Part shown: positions 37,343 through 47,692 of the stretch, one piece after another | Layout: each line of letters opens with the position of its first letter | Numbering within the stretch: the stretch's first letter is position 1 | Assembly (NCBI RefSeq): GCF_001466725.1 | Contig: NZ_CP013650.1 | Span: 2,480,001-2,544,000 of the forward strand | Reading direction: 5' to 3' | From: Lacimicrobium alkaliphilum | Lineage (GTDB): Bacteria; Pseudomonadota; Gammaproteobacteria; Enterobacterales; Alteromonadaceae | Length of the DNA stretch: 64,000 nt | The notes under the pieces: generated by a model | Told to the model about the DNA's origin: nothing | Databases searched by the model: none | Seen by the model: the letters and a program-made list of their open reading frames with translations, nothing else | Program-made: the position numbers and the translations under genes

Positions 37343-37999
37343 TCAGGCCGTCTGTTCAAAGTCAGGGTTTAATTCATCGAACTGAATACCAATACTGAGT
37401 AAATTGTCCTGATAGCGTGAGTTTCGGACTTTACCAGGCACTTCTCTGTCCACCGATCCATCTTTACTGAGCAAGGTGATGATAACAGGCAGCAGATTAA
37501 CCTTACGTCCGGTGTGAGACTCATCGAACTGAAAGCGACAACCGCCGGGTGAGATATCCTGCACAATGCCATCGAAAGGCTGCCCTCGCAGCCCGTTTTC
37601 ACCAAGCATTCGGATCGTCGCACGTACATGGGCGAGCTGGCGTTTCTTTTCACGCAGCGCGCGGCGGTGTATTTCCTTGGGAAAATCGAGAAATAGCAGG
37701 CGATCCGGCCGACGCATCATATTGACGATTTCGGTTTTAAAGGCGAAACACTCTCCGAGGCTGTCCTCTATCAAAAAGCGACAGATGGCCACCATCCCGG
37801 CCACGCCTTCATGCTGGGGAAAGTTACCGTCTTCGAAACGGATAATTACATAGCGACCAAATCGATAACCCACCATTTCACTGTGGAAACGGCTGTCGAA
37901 ATGGTCGAGAAACTGTACTTCAAGCCTGGTACCTACGGCCACCTGACTAAACCAGTCCTTGTCCTGTTCAGAAAAAGTCTGAACAACTACCTTTTGCAT
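37343..37999 (-). CDS. PilZ-domain c-di-GMP-binding protein (YcgR-like)
   Basis: A 218-residue soluble protein. The N-terminal half (10-105) is a YcgR_N/PilZN-like beta domain; the C-terminal half is PilZ with the charged HRRALREKKRQLAHVRATI helix-strand start, DISPGGCRFQFDE (the D/NxSxxG motif) and a RYQDNLLSIGIQF end. The basic motif before the domain supplies the RxxxR-type ligands, so c-di-GMP binding is likely. Such proteins act as flagellar brakes or control surface polysaccharides. A GGDEF protein gene lies about 8 kb upstream, but no direct link is shown. Confidence 0.8.
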   Translation of the reverse strand: MQKVVVQTFSEQDKDWFSQVAVGTRLEVQFLDHFDSRFHSEMVGYRFGRYVIIRFEDGNFPQHEGVAGMVAICRFLIEDSLGECFAFKTEIVNMMRRPDRLLFLDFPKEIHRRALREKKRQLAHVRATIRMLGENGLRGQPFDGIVQDISPGGCRFQFDESHTGRKVNLLPVIITLLSKDGSVDREVPGKVRNSRYQDNLLSIGIQFDELNPDFEQTA

Positions 38000-38109
38000 A
38001 TAAGCCAGCCTGTTGATCCCTTACCAATATTTAGCCTAGCAGAATTACCTCTTTGCAAAATCTAAATTAAATAAAAATTCCAATTTCCACAAGCACAAAG
38101 AATATTTAT

Positions 38110-38775
38110 TTACCAGGGAAGGTTGTCTCCGTTGGCATGCCAGAAACTACCGCTGTTCTGAAGTGTCAGGTCATCGATCCGCTTAATCAGACGCTCAGCC
38201 GACACCTCTGGTGATACATCACCGCCGTAGCTGACCATTTCTGTCTGCACATAGCCCGGATGCAGCAGTGCCACTGCAATCCCCCGTGGCTGAAGATCTC
38301 TTGCCAGTGAGACACCGGCCGCATTCAGCGCCGCCTTGGACATACGATAACCGTAATAGCCACCAGAGCCGTTATCAGCCATGGAGCCCATACGACTGGT
38401 GATCATGGCCACCTTAGAGCCCTTGTGCAGATGTGGTGCAAGAATCTGTGTAACCAGCAACGGGCCAAGGGCGTTAACCCTGAACTGCTGTTCAATACTT
38501 TGCGTATCGGGATTTTCCAGTGAATCTCTGCCCAGTACCCCGGCGTTATTAATCAGCACATCAATTTGCACGCTCGACAGAGGTGACATGGCCCGGGCCA
38601 GATTATCCGCATCGGATGCCACATCAACACCTTCAACCACCTCTGCGCCCGACTCATGCAGTTCCTTTGTCGCCTTGCGGCATAAGCCGTAAACCTTATC
38701 GCCACGATCAAGATAATGTTTTGTCAGGGCCAGCCCGATACCCCGTCCTGCTCCGGTAATTACTATGGTCGCCAT
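38110..38775 (-). CDS. SDR family oxidoreductase
   Basis: A 221-residue classical short-chain dehydrogenase. TGAGRGIG (about 7-14) binds NAD(P); NNAG is present (INNAGVLG), with the Ser in MITSRMGS and YGYRMSK as the YxxxK catalytic pair. I use the ATG at 38775, with GGAG six bases upstream, giving MATIVITG; a frame from 38802 would overlap the kdsB stop. It is the last gene of the msbA-lpxK-ycaR-kdsB run; the substrate is unknown. Confidence 0.87.
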   Translation of the reverse strand: MATIVITGAGRGIGLALTKHYLDRGDKVYGLCRKATKELHESGAEVVEGVDVASDADNLARAMSPLSSVQIDVLINNAGVLGRDSLENPDTQSIEQQFRVNALGPLLVTQILAPHLHKGSKVAMITSRMGSMADNGSGGYYGYRMSKAALNAAGVSLARDLQPRGIAVALLHPGYVQTEMVSYGGDVSPEVSAERLIKRIDDLTLQNSGSFWHANGDNLPW

Positions 38776-38801
38776 AATCTTCTCCTTAGCAATATTCGCC
38801 A

Positions 38802-39551
38802 TTAACCATTGAGTATACGCGCAAGATCTGCCGGTGTGTCTATACCCGCTGGCGGAGTTTCGGCGGCGATATCCACATGAATTTTTTCACCGTGCCAGAG
38901 CACCCGCAACTGCTCCAGCGATTCAATCTGCTCCAGCCCGGAGGGTGTCATATTCACATACTGACGAATAAAACCGGCACGATAAGCATAAATACCGATA
39001 TGCCTCAGGTAATAGTCCCCCACTTCATCAATATTGTCTTCATCCAAAAAACGACTGCGATCATAGGGCACAGTGGCTCGGCTGAAATACAGCGCATAGC
39101 CGAGTTTGTCGGTCACCACTTTTACCACATTAGGATTAAACACCTCTTCCACCTCTCGCAGCCTTACCGCCAGGGTGGCCATTTCAGCCTGCGGGTGAAG
39201 ATTGAGATTCTCAGCCACCTGCTGGATATTTTCAGGCGGAATAAAGGGTTCATCGCCCTGCACATTCACCACCAGTTCATCGGCGTCCAGCTCGAGTATG
39301 TCCACCACCTCGGCCAGACGTTCGGTGCCGGATTCATGATGCCTGGACGTCATACACACCTGACCACCAAAATCCCTCACCGCTTCAGCGATACGCTCAT
39401 CATCTGTCGCCACAATCACCTGAGCGGCACCGCAATCAAGCGCCCTTTCTACCACACGCTGGATCATCGGCTTGCCATGAATATCGGCCAGCGGTTTGCC
39501 CGGAAAGCGGGTCGAGCCATAACGGGCAGGAATAATAACGGTGAATTTCAT
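38802..39551 (-). CDS. kdsB: 3-deoxy-manno-octulosonate cytidylyltransferase
   Basis: A 249-residue enzyme that activates Kdo with CTP to CMP-Kdo for LPS. It begins [20 protein letters not shown] with the nucleotide-binding loop, then [28 protein letters not shown] with the metal-binding Asp, and [14 protein letters not shown], all hallmarks. It stands in an operon with lpxK and msbA, so it belongs with lipid A-Kdo assembly. Confidence 0.96.
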   Translation of the reverse strand: MKFTVIIPARYGSTRFPGKPLADIHGKPMIQRVVERALDCGAAQVIVATDDERIAEAVRDFGGQVCMTSRHHESGTERLAEVVDILELDADELVVNVQGDEPFIPPENIQQVAENLNLHPQAEMATLAVRLREVEEVFNPNVVKVVTDKLGYALYFSRATVPYDRSRFLDEDNIDEVGDYYLRHIGIYAYRAGFIRQYVNMTPSGLEQIESLEQLRVLWHGEKIHVDIAAETPPAGIDTPADLARILNG

Positions 39552-39556
39552 GGTTG

Positions 39557-39757
39557 TTACTTACCTTTAAGTTTTTCCACTTCTTCACTGCTCATTTGTC
39601 TTGCTTCATTTTCCAGCATCACCGGAATATTATCGCGCACGGGGTAAGCCAGGCGATCAAAGCGACACACCAGCTCGCTCTCTTGTGCGTTCCAGTACAA
39701 CGCCCCTTTGCAAACAGGACAGGCAAGGATATCGAGTAATTTCTTGTCAAAGGCCAT
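39557..39757 (-). CDS. ycaR: Trm112 family protein YcaR
   Basis: A 66-residue protein with [37 protein letters not shown] and a short acidic tail, the UPF0434/YcaR pattern. It keeps the CPxC zinc-knuckle half and one further Cys. Its start overlaps the end of lpxK by 11 bases. The same lpxK-ycaR-kdsB order is found in E. coli. Its function is not settled; Trm112 relatives stabilise methyltransferases. Confidence 0.92.
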   Translation of the reverse strand: MAFDKKLLDILACPVCKGALYWNAQESELVCRFDRLAYPVRDNIPVMLENEARQMSSEEVEKLKGK

Positions 39758-40715
39758 GGATTCTTTCCAGCAGTTGTTGTTTGAATTGTTCAGTTAACTT
39801 AGCACTTACCGGCAGGTACCACCATTGAGAACTGGCGAAGGCACGGCATTTGACCGCATCTTTTTCTGTCATTAACACCAGGTCATCGGGGATATCTCCC
39901 GCCTTAAACGCATAATGATCCGCATACACCCGTGTTTCTTTCAGTTTCACCTGACGGTGTCTGAGCAGATTAAAAAAGCGCTGGGGATTACCAATGCCGG
40001 CCAGGGCAATAGCGGGCTTTTTCAGTGCCGACAGCGGCTGGGTTTTACTCGGGTATTTGAGATTCACCAGTTGCCCGGTTTCCAGCGACATCAGGTGTTC
40101 ACCCGGTGCAGCAATGCCGCCATTGACTACCACAAAATCTACTGTCGATAATCGCCACTTTCCCTCGCGCAGCGGCCCCATGGGCAGTAAATGGCCGTTG
40201 CCCAGACGGCGTTCGCCGTCCATCACCAGAATTTCCAGGTCACGAGCCAGGCGGTAGTGTTGCAGCCCATCATCACAGAGAATGACATTACAATGATGTT
40301 TTTCAACCAGATAAGCGGCCCCTCGCACCCTGTCAGGATCCACCACCAGCGGGCAGCCCAGATGCTGACGCATCAGTACCGGCTCATCCCCCACTGTGGC
40401 CGCATCACTGTCTGGCAACACTGTGTATGGGTAAGCCGGGGCCTTACCACCATAACCACGGCTGACCACTCCGGGATGATACCCTTGTTGCTTCAGCCAC
40501 TGGCACAGACGGATCACCAGCGGGGTTTTACCACTGCCGCCCACCGTAATATTTCCCACCACAATAACCGTTGCACCCACCTTATGGGATTTTTTCAGGC
40601 CAGTCCGGTAACACCAGCGCCGCAACGCTGAGACCAGATAAAACAACAGCGCCAGCGGCGCTAACAACCACAGCCATATGCCGCCCTGATACCAGGCTTT
40701 CTCCAGTGCCGTCAC
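39747..40715 (-). CDS. lpxK: Tetraacyldisaccharide 4'-kinase
   Basis: A 322-residue membrane-associated kinase that phosphorylates the 4' position of lipid IVA precursor. An N-terminal helix (about 13-30) anchors it; Walker A is [14 protein letters not shown], followed by [29 protein letters not shown], the DDGLQHYRL motif with catalytic Asp, and [11 protein letters not shown] near the end. All are LpxK hallmarks. It follows msbA by seven bases. Confidence 0.95.
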   Translation of the reverse strand: MTALEKAWYQGGIWLWLLAPLALLFYLVSALRRWCYRTGLKKSHKVGATVIVVGNITVGGSGKTPLVIRLCQWLKQQGYHPGVVSRGYGGKAPAYPYTVLPDSDAATVGDEPVLMRQHLGCPLVVDPDRVRGAAYLVEKHHCNVILCDDGLQHYRLARDLEILVMDGERRLGNGHLLPMGPLREGKWRLSTVDFVVVNGGIAAPGEHLMSLETGQLVNLKYPSKTQPLSALKKPAIALAGIGNPQRFFNLLRHRQVKLKETRVYADHYAFKAGDIPDDLVLMTEKDAVKCRAFASSQWWYLPVSAKLTEQFKQQLLERIHGL

Positions 40716-40722
40716 TAAATAC

Positions 40723-42468
40723 TCAATCCATCTTTAAATTGCAGTTTATGCAGTTGTGCATAAGCGCCATTTTTTCCAGCAACGTTCTATGGTCGCCCTG
40801 CTCGACAATACACCCCTGATCGATGACCAGAATTTTATCGGCATTCTCGATGGTGGATAAACGATGTGCCACCACCAGGCTGGTGCGGTTTTGCTGCAAC
40901 TTGTCCAGCGCATCCTGAATCAGGCGCTCAGATTCTGTGTCCAGCGCTGAAGTGGCTTCATCCAGAATCAGAATTGGCGCATCCCGGAGGATAGCGCGGG
41001 CAATGGCAATACGCTGTCGCTGGCCGCCAGAGAGCATCAGACCATTCTCACCAATATTGGTATCCAGCCCTTCTGGCAAATCTTCAACAAACTCCAGCAC
41101 ATGGGCGATACGTGCCGCTTCAATGATATCCTCCCTGGAAACCTTATCTTCAGCCCCATAGGCAATATTGTTAGCGATGCTGTCATTAAACAGCGTCACA
41201 TGCTGGGATACCAGCGCAAACTGGCGGCGCAAATCTTCGAGATTGATCTTATTAAGATCCTCACCATCGAGCAGAATACGGCCCTGCTCCACCTGATAGA
41301 ATCGGGTCAGCAAACTGGAAATGGTCGACTTGCCGCTGCCGGAACGGCCCACCAGTGCCAGGGTCTGACCGGCATTGATATCAAAGCTGATGTCTTTGAG
41401 GGCTTCCTGCTCTTTGCCCGGATAGCTGAAGGTGACCTGATCAAACAGAATATCGCCTCTTGCCCGATCAAGATGCAACGAACCGGTATTGGGCTCAGGC
41501 TGCTGATCGAGGATCTCAAAAATACTGCCACAGGCAGCCATACCACGCTGAAATTCGCTGTTTACCGTGGTCAGTTGCTTCAGGGGTTTTAACAGCATGG
41601 TCATACAAAATACCACTGTGGTGAAGATACCGGCGGTAAGTTGTTCGAGCATATCGGGCAGGCTGGAGATATACAGCACCACCGCCAGGGCAATGGAAGC
41701 AATAACCTGAATCGAAGATTCGCTGAACAGCCTGGACACCACCAGCTTCATATTTTGCTGGCGGTTATGATTATTGCGCTGATCGAAGCGCTTTTTTTCC
41801 ATTTCCTGACCACCAAACATCAGTACCACTTTATGACCCTTTATGACCTGTTCAACGGTACTGGTCAGATTGCCCATGGCCTGCTGAATACTGCGGCTGA
41901 CAATACGAAAACGCTTGCTGACCACATACACAATTGCCGCCACCACCGGGCCGATCAGCATAAAGATCAGCGACAACTGCCAGGAGTAGTAAAACATCAC
42001 GCTGAGCAGACCAATCACCAGTGCCCCTTCGCGAACCAGTGTCAGCAGGGCCTTGCCCGCGGCATTAGTAACCTGTTCAGTGTCATAAATCACTTTGGAA
42101 ATCATCTGACCGGATGAATTGCGGTCATGGAAGGCCACCGGCAGGTGAATAAACTGATCAAACAACTGGCGACGCATTTTCATCACTACCTGATTGGCGA
42201 TCCAGGCCAGGGTATAGGTACCCATAAAATTGAAAATACCGCGCAGAATAAAAATCGGTACGATCAGATAAGCGGCCATGCGCAGATAACCAAAATCCCC
42301 TTTAACCAGACTGTCGTCAATCAGAGGCTTTAGCTGGGAAAACACAAAGGCATCCACGGCCGAGTATCCAATCATCCCGAGAATCGCCACGGCGAACGCC
42401 AGCTTGTAGTCTTTTTGATAGCGCAGAAAACGCCTGAATACCGTAGGTGAAGGCTTATTTTTATTCAT
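40723..42468 (-). CDS. msbA: Lipid A export ATP-binding/permease MsbA
   Basis: A 581-residue half-transporter. The first ~320 residues contain six membrane helices; the ATPase domain has Walker A ALVGRSGSGKST, ALVSQHVTLFNDSIANNIAY, signature LSGGQRQRIAIARA, Walker B ILILDEATSALD and the H-loop in VVAHRLST. It flips lipid A-core across the inner membrane. Length matches E. coli MsbA (582). It is first of the msbA-lpxK-ycaR-kdsB-SDR operon. Confidence 0.95.
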   Translation of the reverse strand: MNKNKPSPTVFRRFLRYQKDYKLAFAVAILGMIGYSAVDAFVFSQLKPLIDDSLVKGDFGYLRMAAYLIVPIFILRGIFNFMGTYTLAWIANQVVMKMRRQLFDQFIHLPVAFHDRNSSGQMISKVIYDTEQVTNAAGKALLTLVREGALVIGLLSVMFYYSWQLSLIFMLIGPVVAAIVYVVSKRFRIVSRSIQQAMGNLTSTVEQVIKGHKVVLMFGGQEMEKKRFDQRNNHNRQQNMKLVVSRLFSESSIQVIASIALAVVLYISSLPDMLEQLTAGIFTTVVFCMTMLLKPLKQLTTVNSEFQRGMAACGSIFEILDQQPEPNTGSLHLDRARGDILFDQVTFSYPGKEQEALKDISFDINAGQTLALVGRSGSGKSTISSLLTRFYQVEQGRILLDGEDLNKINLEDLRRQFALVSQHVTLFNDSIANNIAYGAEDKVSREDIIEAARIAHVLEFVEDLPEGLDTNIGENGLMLSGGQRQRIAIARAILRDAPILILDEATSALDTESERLIQDALDKLQQNRTSLVVAHRLSTIENADKILVIDQGCIVEQGDHRTLLEKMALMHNCINCNLKMD

Positions 42469-42555
42469 TTATTCACTATTTGGCAGGCCCCTGACGGGCA
42501 GAATGCCCACATTGTACCGTCCCGATGCGGATTACCCAACTACCAATCTGATTGG

Positions 42556-44811
42556 TCAGAAATGAAGCGGGGGTGGTTGGTACCAGTATCGGTGATAGTA
42601 ACGCCGGTATGTCTGCACTCTGATGCCACCATCCCCGAGTACAAAATCTGTCTGCCCTTCTATGGACGTCTGTAACATCTTAACCCCTTGTTCCTGGTAA
42701 CGCTGCACCACAGCTTCGGCCGGAAAACGCCAGCGATTCAGATAGCCCTGGCTGAATACCACATACTCTGGTGCCACCGCACGGATAAACTCAGAAGATG
42801 ACGAAGTATTGCTGCCATGATGCGGCGCGATCAGAATATCAGCCTGAATATCCTCACTGGTGGCCAGTAGCCGCTCAATGTCACTGTCGATATCCCCCGG
42901 CAGTAACAGGGTATTCCTGCCATCTGTAATGCTCAGCACACAGGAAAGGTTATTTTCAGAATCCTGATAGCCGGCCGGCGGCCACAACACACCGATAGTG
43001 AGCTCCTGCCATTGTTGCTGCCATCCACGCTTACATAGATCCTCATGTTTAATCACCTTTTTAAGAGGAATGCCCTTAGCCAGTTGAGTCAGACTGCCGG
43101 CATGGTCATTATCATTGTGGCTGATAACGACCTTATCTAACTGGTTAATTCCTCTGGCTTTTAACAGCGGCAAAATATGATTATCGGCGCTGTTATAACC
43201 CGATGGATAAGCCGGGCCGGTGTCATAGAGAATGGCCCTGCCCTGTTTTTCGATTACCACTGCCAGCCCCTGGCCCACATCCAATACTCTGACAATCCAG
43301 TTGGGATCCCGTGACGGCAGCGTCCAGCTAAGCAAAGGCAGAATAAACAACGCGCAAAGCAACCAGCGGCGCCGGCAAACAGGCAGAGTCAGTAACGCTA
43401 ACGCCACGACCATCAAAACCCAGACCATTAACGGAATCTGGCTGACCTGCGAAAAGGCCGGCGGCAGGCTGGCAAACCAGTGCAGCCCCTCAATACCAAA
43501 GCCAATAAGCGAATCGGCCAGACTAAACACCAGATTACCGGCCGCCGGCCAGATAAACAGCAGCAACAGCCCAAGCAGACACAAGGGCACCAGCACCAGA
43601 GTTACCACCGGCACCGCCAGCATATTCACCAGAGGTGAGATCAGCGACACCAGATTAAATTCCCAGGCCACCAGTGGCAGCATCAGTAAGCTCAGTGCCA
43701 GTTGCATACGCAGCAAAGATATAAAAGCAGTGCGCCAGTCCACTCTGGCGCCGGCGACCGGCCAGCGCCAGAACACCAGCCAGATAATCAGAATGGCGCA
43801 GAAGCTGAGCCAGAAACTGAAGGAAAACAGACTTAAGGGGAACAGCAGAATAAAAACCAGCAGGGTAGTCAGAAAAATCTGCCGGGGCCGCCAGTGCCTG
43901 TCACTCAGCCACAGCCAGGTTACCAGCGCCAGCATGACCCAGGCTCTGGCCGTTGGCAGGCTGAAACCGGCCAGTGCCGCATAGCCAAAGGCCGCCACCA
44001 GTGCCCCACCCATCGCGACTTTAAACAGGTTAATGCGCTCGCTGCGGCCACATAATAGATACCCGCTGCACCACAGCAACACAGACAAACTCAGACCACT
44101 GATGATCCCCAAATGTAAGCCGGAGATGGCAATAAGATGGGCGATACCGGTACGTTGCACCAGTTGCCAGTCAGACTGTTCCAAAGCGCCGCGGTAGCCC
44201 AGCGTCAGCGCCTGTAGCCAGGCGCCGTGTACAAGATCCAACTCCAACATCTTATCCAACACCTGCTGACGCAGGCTGATGTGGTTCTGCAACAACTTAT
44301 TGGACGGCTTAGCGACCACATAGCCGGTGGCGCGGATACCACTGGCAAACAACCAGCGCTGATAATTAAAACCACCCAGGTTAAGGCTGCCATGGGGCGG
44401 TTTCAGGCGTACCGCCAGACGGACCTGCTGCCCCTGCTTAATATCCCAACCCGGCTGCCGGTAACTCAGCCGCACCTTTACCCCTGCAGGTACCGCCTGA
44501 CCATCCAGAGTATCGAGGCTTAAATTAAAGCGCTGAGTCGATTCAGGGCGGCTCAGAGTCTCTATCCAGCCTGTTACCATGACAGTTTGCTGAATCTTTT
44601 CTTCAGGCAGTTGCCAAGCCTGCTGCCAATGCCCTACACTCGCCATCCAGAATATGGCAGCCAGCGCCCCTGACAGCCAATATCTTTGGTAGTAAAGGGC
44701 GAGGATAATTGCCAGAATAAGTAAAGGCGGCAAGATCCACACAGGCGGCAGTGCAGACCAGAGTAAAACGGTCATACTCAGTGTAATGAAACTGAAACGC
44801 CAAACATCCAT
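42556..44811 (-). CDS. comEC: DNA internalization competence protein ComEC/Rec2
   Basis: A 751-residue polytopic protein: an N-terminal OB-like DUF4131 region, a central competence-domain helix bundle with TGIAHLIAISGLHLGIISGL (the family hallmark), and a C-terminal metallo-beta-lactamase-like domain with VISHNDNDHAGSL and APHHGSNTSSS. It forms the inner-membrane channel for single-stranded DNA uptake, which implies potential natural transformation. It is 87 bases upstream of msbA on the same strand, as in related Alteromonadales. AAGG lies eight bases before the ATG. Confidence 0.93.
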   Translation of the reverse strand: MDVWRFSFITLSMTVLLWSALPPVWILPPLLILAIILALYYQRYWLSGALAAIFWMASVGHWQQAWQLPEEKIQQTVMVTGWIETLSRPESTQRFNLSLDTLDGQAVPAGVKVRLSYRQPGWDIKQGQQVRLAVRLKPPHGSLNLGGFNYQRWLFASGIRATGYVVAKPSNKLLQNHISLRQQVLDKMLELDLVHGAWLQALTLGYRGALEQSDWQLVQRTGIAHLIAISGLHLGIISGLSLSVLLWCSGYLLCGRSERINLFKVAMGGALVAAFGYAALAGFSLPTARAWVMLALVTWLWLSDRHWRPRQIFLTTLLVFILLFPLSLFSFSFWLSFCAILIIWLVFWRWPVAGARVDWRTAFISLLRMQLALSLLMLPLVAWEFNLVSLISPLVNMLAVPVVTLVLVPLCLLGLLLLFIWPAAGNLVFSLADSLIGFGIEGLHWFASLPPAFSQVSQIPLMVWVLMVVALALLTLPVCRRRWLLCALFILPLLSWTLPSRDPNWIVRVLDVGQGLAVVIEKQGRAILYDTGPAYPSGYNSADNHILPLLKARGINQLDKVVISHNDNDHAGSLTQLAKGIPLKKVIKHEDLCKRGWQQQWQELTIGVLWPPAGYQDSENNLSCVLSITDGRNTLLLPGDIDSDIERLLATSEDIQADILIAPHHGSNTSSSSEFIRAVAPEYVVFSQGYLNRWRFPAEAVVQRYQEQGVKMLQTSIEGQTDFVLGDGGIRVQTYRRYYHRYWYQPPPLHF

Positions 44812-44867
44812 ATTTGCAGCCTTATCTGTTCATTCCCTGGCCGGAATGACGTGAATCAGAGAGCCTT

Positions 44868-45389
44868 ATGCCAAAGAAAATTATCGGGCGTTTTTTGCCC
44901 GATCACAAAACAATTAAGCGACAAAAAGCCCTGGCCGTGTTTGGCAGCCTGCTGCATGATCCCAATTTGTGGCATCTGAATCGCCGTTCGGCCTCCGGCG
45001 CCTTTGGTATCGGCATGTTCTTCGCTTTCTGGCCTGTGCCTTTTCAGATGTGGCTGGCCGCGGCACTGGCCATTCCTATGCGGGTCAACCTGCCCCTATC
45101 CGTAGCAACAGTCTGGATCACCAACCCGCTGACCATGCCGCCGATCTTCTTTGCTGCCTATAAGGTGGGTGTGTGGCTGCTCGGCGCCCCGGCTGAACCC
45201 TTTTACTTTGAGCTGAGCTGGGAATGGGTAGTCTCCAGCCTCAATACCATCGGCCCGGCCTTTTTGCTCGGCTGTGGTGTATGTGCAGTGGTATTTGGCG
45301 CGCTGGGCTATTTTGCCATGAACCTGCTATGGCGCTTTTCTGTTAACAAAGCCTGGAAAGCCCGCCGTGAAAAGCGCCAGCAGAAGTAA
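44868..45389 (+). CDS. DUF2062 family membrane protein
   Basis: A 173-residue protein starting with a basic stretch (MPKKIIGRFLPDHKTIKRQK), then about three to four hydrophobic segments, including GAFGIGMFFAFWPVPFQMW, VATVWITNPLTMPPIFFAAY and an SLNTIGPAFLLGCGVCAVVF helix. These match DUF2062. It is divergent from comEC, a placement usual in this order. Function unknown. Confidence 0.88.
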   Translation: MPKKIIGRFLPDHKTIKRQKALAVFGSLLHDPNLWHLNRRSASGAFGIGMFFAFWPVPFQMWLAAALAIPMRVNLPLSVATVWITNPLTMPPIFFAAYKVGVWLLGAPAEPFYFELSWEWVVSSLNTIGPAFLLGCGVCAVVFGALGYFAMNLLWRFSVNKAWKARREKRQQK

Positions 45390-45598
45390 GGCAAACAGGA
45401 CTTAGCCAGACTTTATCCTGCATGCATTCGCCTGACACAAAGCCCGGTTTTTGACTAACGGATAATGTGCAGCTCGTTCCCCTGATGCCCTGTCTTCCAT
45501 TGCGTTATTGACGGTTATTGCAATGCAGGAAAGTGCCGCACCACCTTCCTGCTGCGCGTTGATGGTGGTGCCCTAACGGCTATAGCTAACCGCCACGC
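45390..45598. other. Intergenic boundary of the accessory region
   Basis: This 209-base gap between two converging genes holds no gene. It contains AACGGATAATGTGCA at 45457-45471, which matches the core of the ~70-bp repeat seen three times further right, and two small hairpins: CATTGC/GCAATG near 45498-45523 and GCACCACC/GGTGGTGC near 45538-45575. I take it as the left edge of the accessory region, by inference. Confidence 0.35.
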
Positions 45599-46480
45599 TC
45601 AGGCCTTTGCGGTCGTTTGCGAGGCAAGTGTCGCTGCAAAGTTGCGATAACTGTGCAGCGGTCGGCCCAGGATTCGGGTCAGACGCTCTACATCGCCTGA
45701 CTGGGGGAGCATACCCTCGCTGACATAACGCTCGGCCATCAGACGCATTTCATAGGCGGTCCACTTCGGCATGAAAGTCGCCATGTTTTGCTCGAATTCA
45801 CTGGGATCATCGCCGCCATAGTTAATAGTGCGGCCGAGGATTTCCGACCAGATCGCGGCCACATCCGCACCCGTCAGCGTATCAGGACCGACTACATTGA
45901 TGGTTTCAGCAGGCAATATTTTCAGGGCCTGATCGCGACGGATTAATTCGATCGCAGCAACCTCAGCGATGTCTCGGACGTCAACCATGGCAATCCCTTT
46001 ACTACCAATCGGCATCGGATAGACGCCATAATTGAAAATCACATCGCTAATCATTTGTTCGTTGTCAATAAAATAGACTGGACGCAGAATAGTCGCACTG
46101 AAACCCATCTGCTCTAGCATCCGCTCAGCACCGTACTTCACGGCAAAATGAGGCACGTTTACTGCTTTATCAGCATCGAATACCGACAAGTAGACCACAC
46201 GTTCAACCCCCGCCTCGCGGGCGATGTTCAAAGTGATGAGGGCCTGAGTGAATTCGTCGCCGGTGACCGCATTGAGCAGGAACAGACTATTGATACCGCT
46301 AAACGCGTTGCGCAGCGACTCAATATCGAGCAAATCGCCTTTCGCGACTTCCACTCCGTCCGGAAATGTAACCTTAGAAGGGTCACGGGTGAGCACGCGC
46401 ACATTTGCGCCGCGATTAACGAGTTGATCTACCACGTGTTGGCCAACACGGCCAGTAGCGCCAGTTACCAGAATAGTCAT
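45599..46480 (-). CDS. NmrA-like NAD(P)-binding protein
   Basis: A 293-residue atypical SDR. The nucleotide loop TGATGRVGQHVV (about 7-18) opens a Rossmann fold with VLTRDP after the second strand (a dinucleotide-specificity loop), VVYLSVFDADK and a C-terminal half with NMATFMPKWTAYEMRLMAERY. It resembles NmrA/YtfG-type sensors and quinone-reductase-like proteins. TAGGAG lies eight bases upstream of the ATG. The divergent LysR gene 129 bases away probably controls it; this divergent pair is common in horizontally spread sets. Confidence 0.83.
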   Translation of the reverse strand: MTILVTGATGRVGQHVVDQLVNRGANVRVLTRDPSKVTFPDGVEVAKGDLLDIESLRNAFSGINSLFLLNAVTGDEFTQALITLNIAREAGVERVVYLSVFDADKAVNVPHFAVKYGAERMLEQMGFSATILRPVYFIDNEQMISDVIFNYGVYPMPIGSKGIAMVDVRDIAEVAAIELIRRDQALKILPAETINVVGPDTLTGADVAAIWSEILGRTINYGGDDPSEFEQNMATFMPKWTAYEMRLMAERYVSEGMLPQSGDVERLTRILGRPLHSYRNFAATLASQTTAKA

Positions 46481-46609
46481 GAGGTTTACTCCTAATAAAT
46501 TAAAGATAAAGGTATTGTCTTACTGCTTACTACGACTCTCACTCTAATCGTTTCATAATCGGTTCGATAGGTGCTATATTTGGACAAAGGGTCTCATTTA
46601 TGGAACACT

Positions 46610-47503
46610 ATGAATCTACTTGCTATCGCTGATTTCAATCTGGTCGCCCGTCATGGCGGATTCGGGCGAGCTGCACGGGCAACTGGACGCCCCAAGGCAA
46701 CCTTGTCACGTCGGATTGCAGAGATGGAGAACAGCCTTCAACTGAGGCTCTTCGAGCGCGGCTCGCGCAAACTCAAGCTGACTCAGGAGGGAATGGCACT
46801 TTACGAGCGAACCAGAACGTTGCTTACCGATTTGGATGAGACCGTCAATTCAATTGCTTCCGGCGCAGCCCGGCCCTCTGGCCGCTTGCGCATCAGTGCG
46901 CCACTGCTGTTCTGCCAGCTCGCAATGGGCAAGCTTGCTGCCGAGTTCGCCGTGAAATACCCGGATGTACAACTTGAGGTAACGACTGAAGACCGGCCCG
47001 TGGATATGGTTGATGAGGGTTATGATCTGGTGATTCGTGTGAATCCTGAAATCGATGAAAACCTCTACGGGCGGATATTTCTGCGGGATCGATTAGTGGT
47101 TGTTGCCAGTCCCGACTTGATACGCCCCTCCGGCAATCAACAAGTCCCGGCTGTTGTTCGAGGATCCGGGCAGCAAACGTCCGCATGGGATTTAATCACG
47201 GCTGGCGGGAAGGAGCGCCTGGCAGTAAATCCAATTCTTCATCTTTCGTCGATGATCATGGTGCGCGACGCGGTACGTGCTGGCGCCGGGGCCGGTCTGC
47301 TTCCGGTTTCATTGGTTAGTCAGGATCTGGACGCCGGGCGACTCGTGCGCTGGGGTGAAACCGGGAGCCCGGAAATCGCCCTGTGGGCGCTCTATCCGTC
47401 ACGCCGACTGCTCAATGCACGCGTTTCAGCCTTCCTGAAACTGCTAAAAGAAGTGTTTCCATCAGGTGAGCCAGAGGAACTCGCTGCCTATGCCGGGGCG
47501 TAG
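46610..47503 (+). CDS. LysR-family transcriptional regulator
   Basis: A 297-residue regulator: winged helix at 1-60 (HGGFGRAARATGRPKATLSRRIAEMENSLQ-type pattern, shown here in part as GGFGRAARATGRPKATLSRR), linker helix, and a periplasmic-binding-like effector domain with GRLRISAPLLFCQL. The ATG at 46610 gives the normal N-terminus MNLLAIADF; frames upstream to 46571 add 13 odd residues. It is divergent from the NmrA-like gene and most likely regulates it and itself. ATAG-GTG-CTAT at 46566-46576 is a small inverted repeat in the shared promoter region. Confidence 0.87.
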   Translation: MNLLAIADFNLVARHGGFGRAARATGRPKATLSRRIAEMENSLQLRLFERGSRKLKLTQEGMALYERTRTLLTDLDETVNSIASGAARPSGRLRISAPLLFCQLAMGKLAAEFAVKYPDVQLEVTTEDRPVDMVDEGYDLVIRVNPEIDENLYGRIFLRDRLVVVASPDLIRPSGNQQVPAVVRGSGQQTSAWDLITAGGKERLAVNPILHLSSMIMVRDAVRAGAGAGLLPVSLVSQDLDAGRLVRWGETGSPEIALWALYPSRRLLNARVSAFLKLLKEVFPSGEPEELAAYAGA

Positions 47504-47520
47504 TCCTTGGCCTTTAGCGC

Positions 47521-47586
47521 CGCCGCCCTTTTGTTTCATTCAGGCCAAAAACAGATAATGTGCACGATACAAGACCTTGTATCCCC
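47521..47586 (+). repeat. Dispersed ~70-bp repeat, copy A
   Basis: This reads CGCCGCCCTTTTGTTTCATT, then CAGGCCAAAAACAGATAATG, then TGCACGATACAAGACC and TGTATCC. It matches copies B (49191-49262) and C (51703-51771) in the same orientation, with the shared blocks TTCAGGC, GATAATGTGCAC and CAAGACC. It is the most diverged of the three. It follows the LysR stop in a 282-base gap without genes. Confidence 0.8.
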
Positions 47587-47692
47587 TTAAAGTGCCCCGC
47601 CGCCTATACGTCCGGTTGATGTCATTCTTGTGTTTGATCCTTCTTAATTTTCGGATATCAGCAGCCGCGTTTTTTTACTTCTATGTCAATCC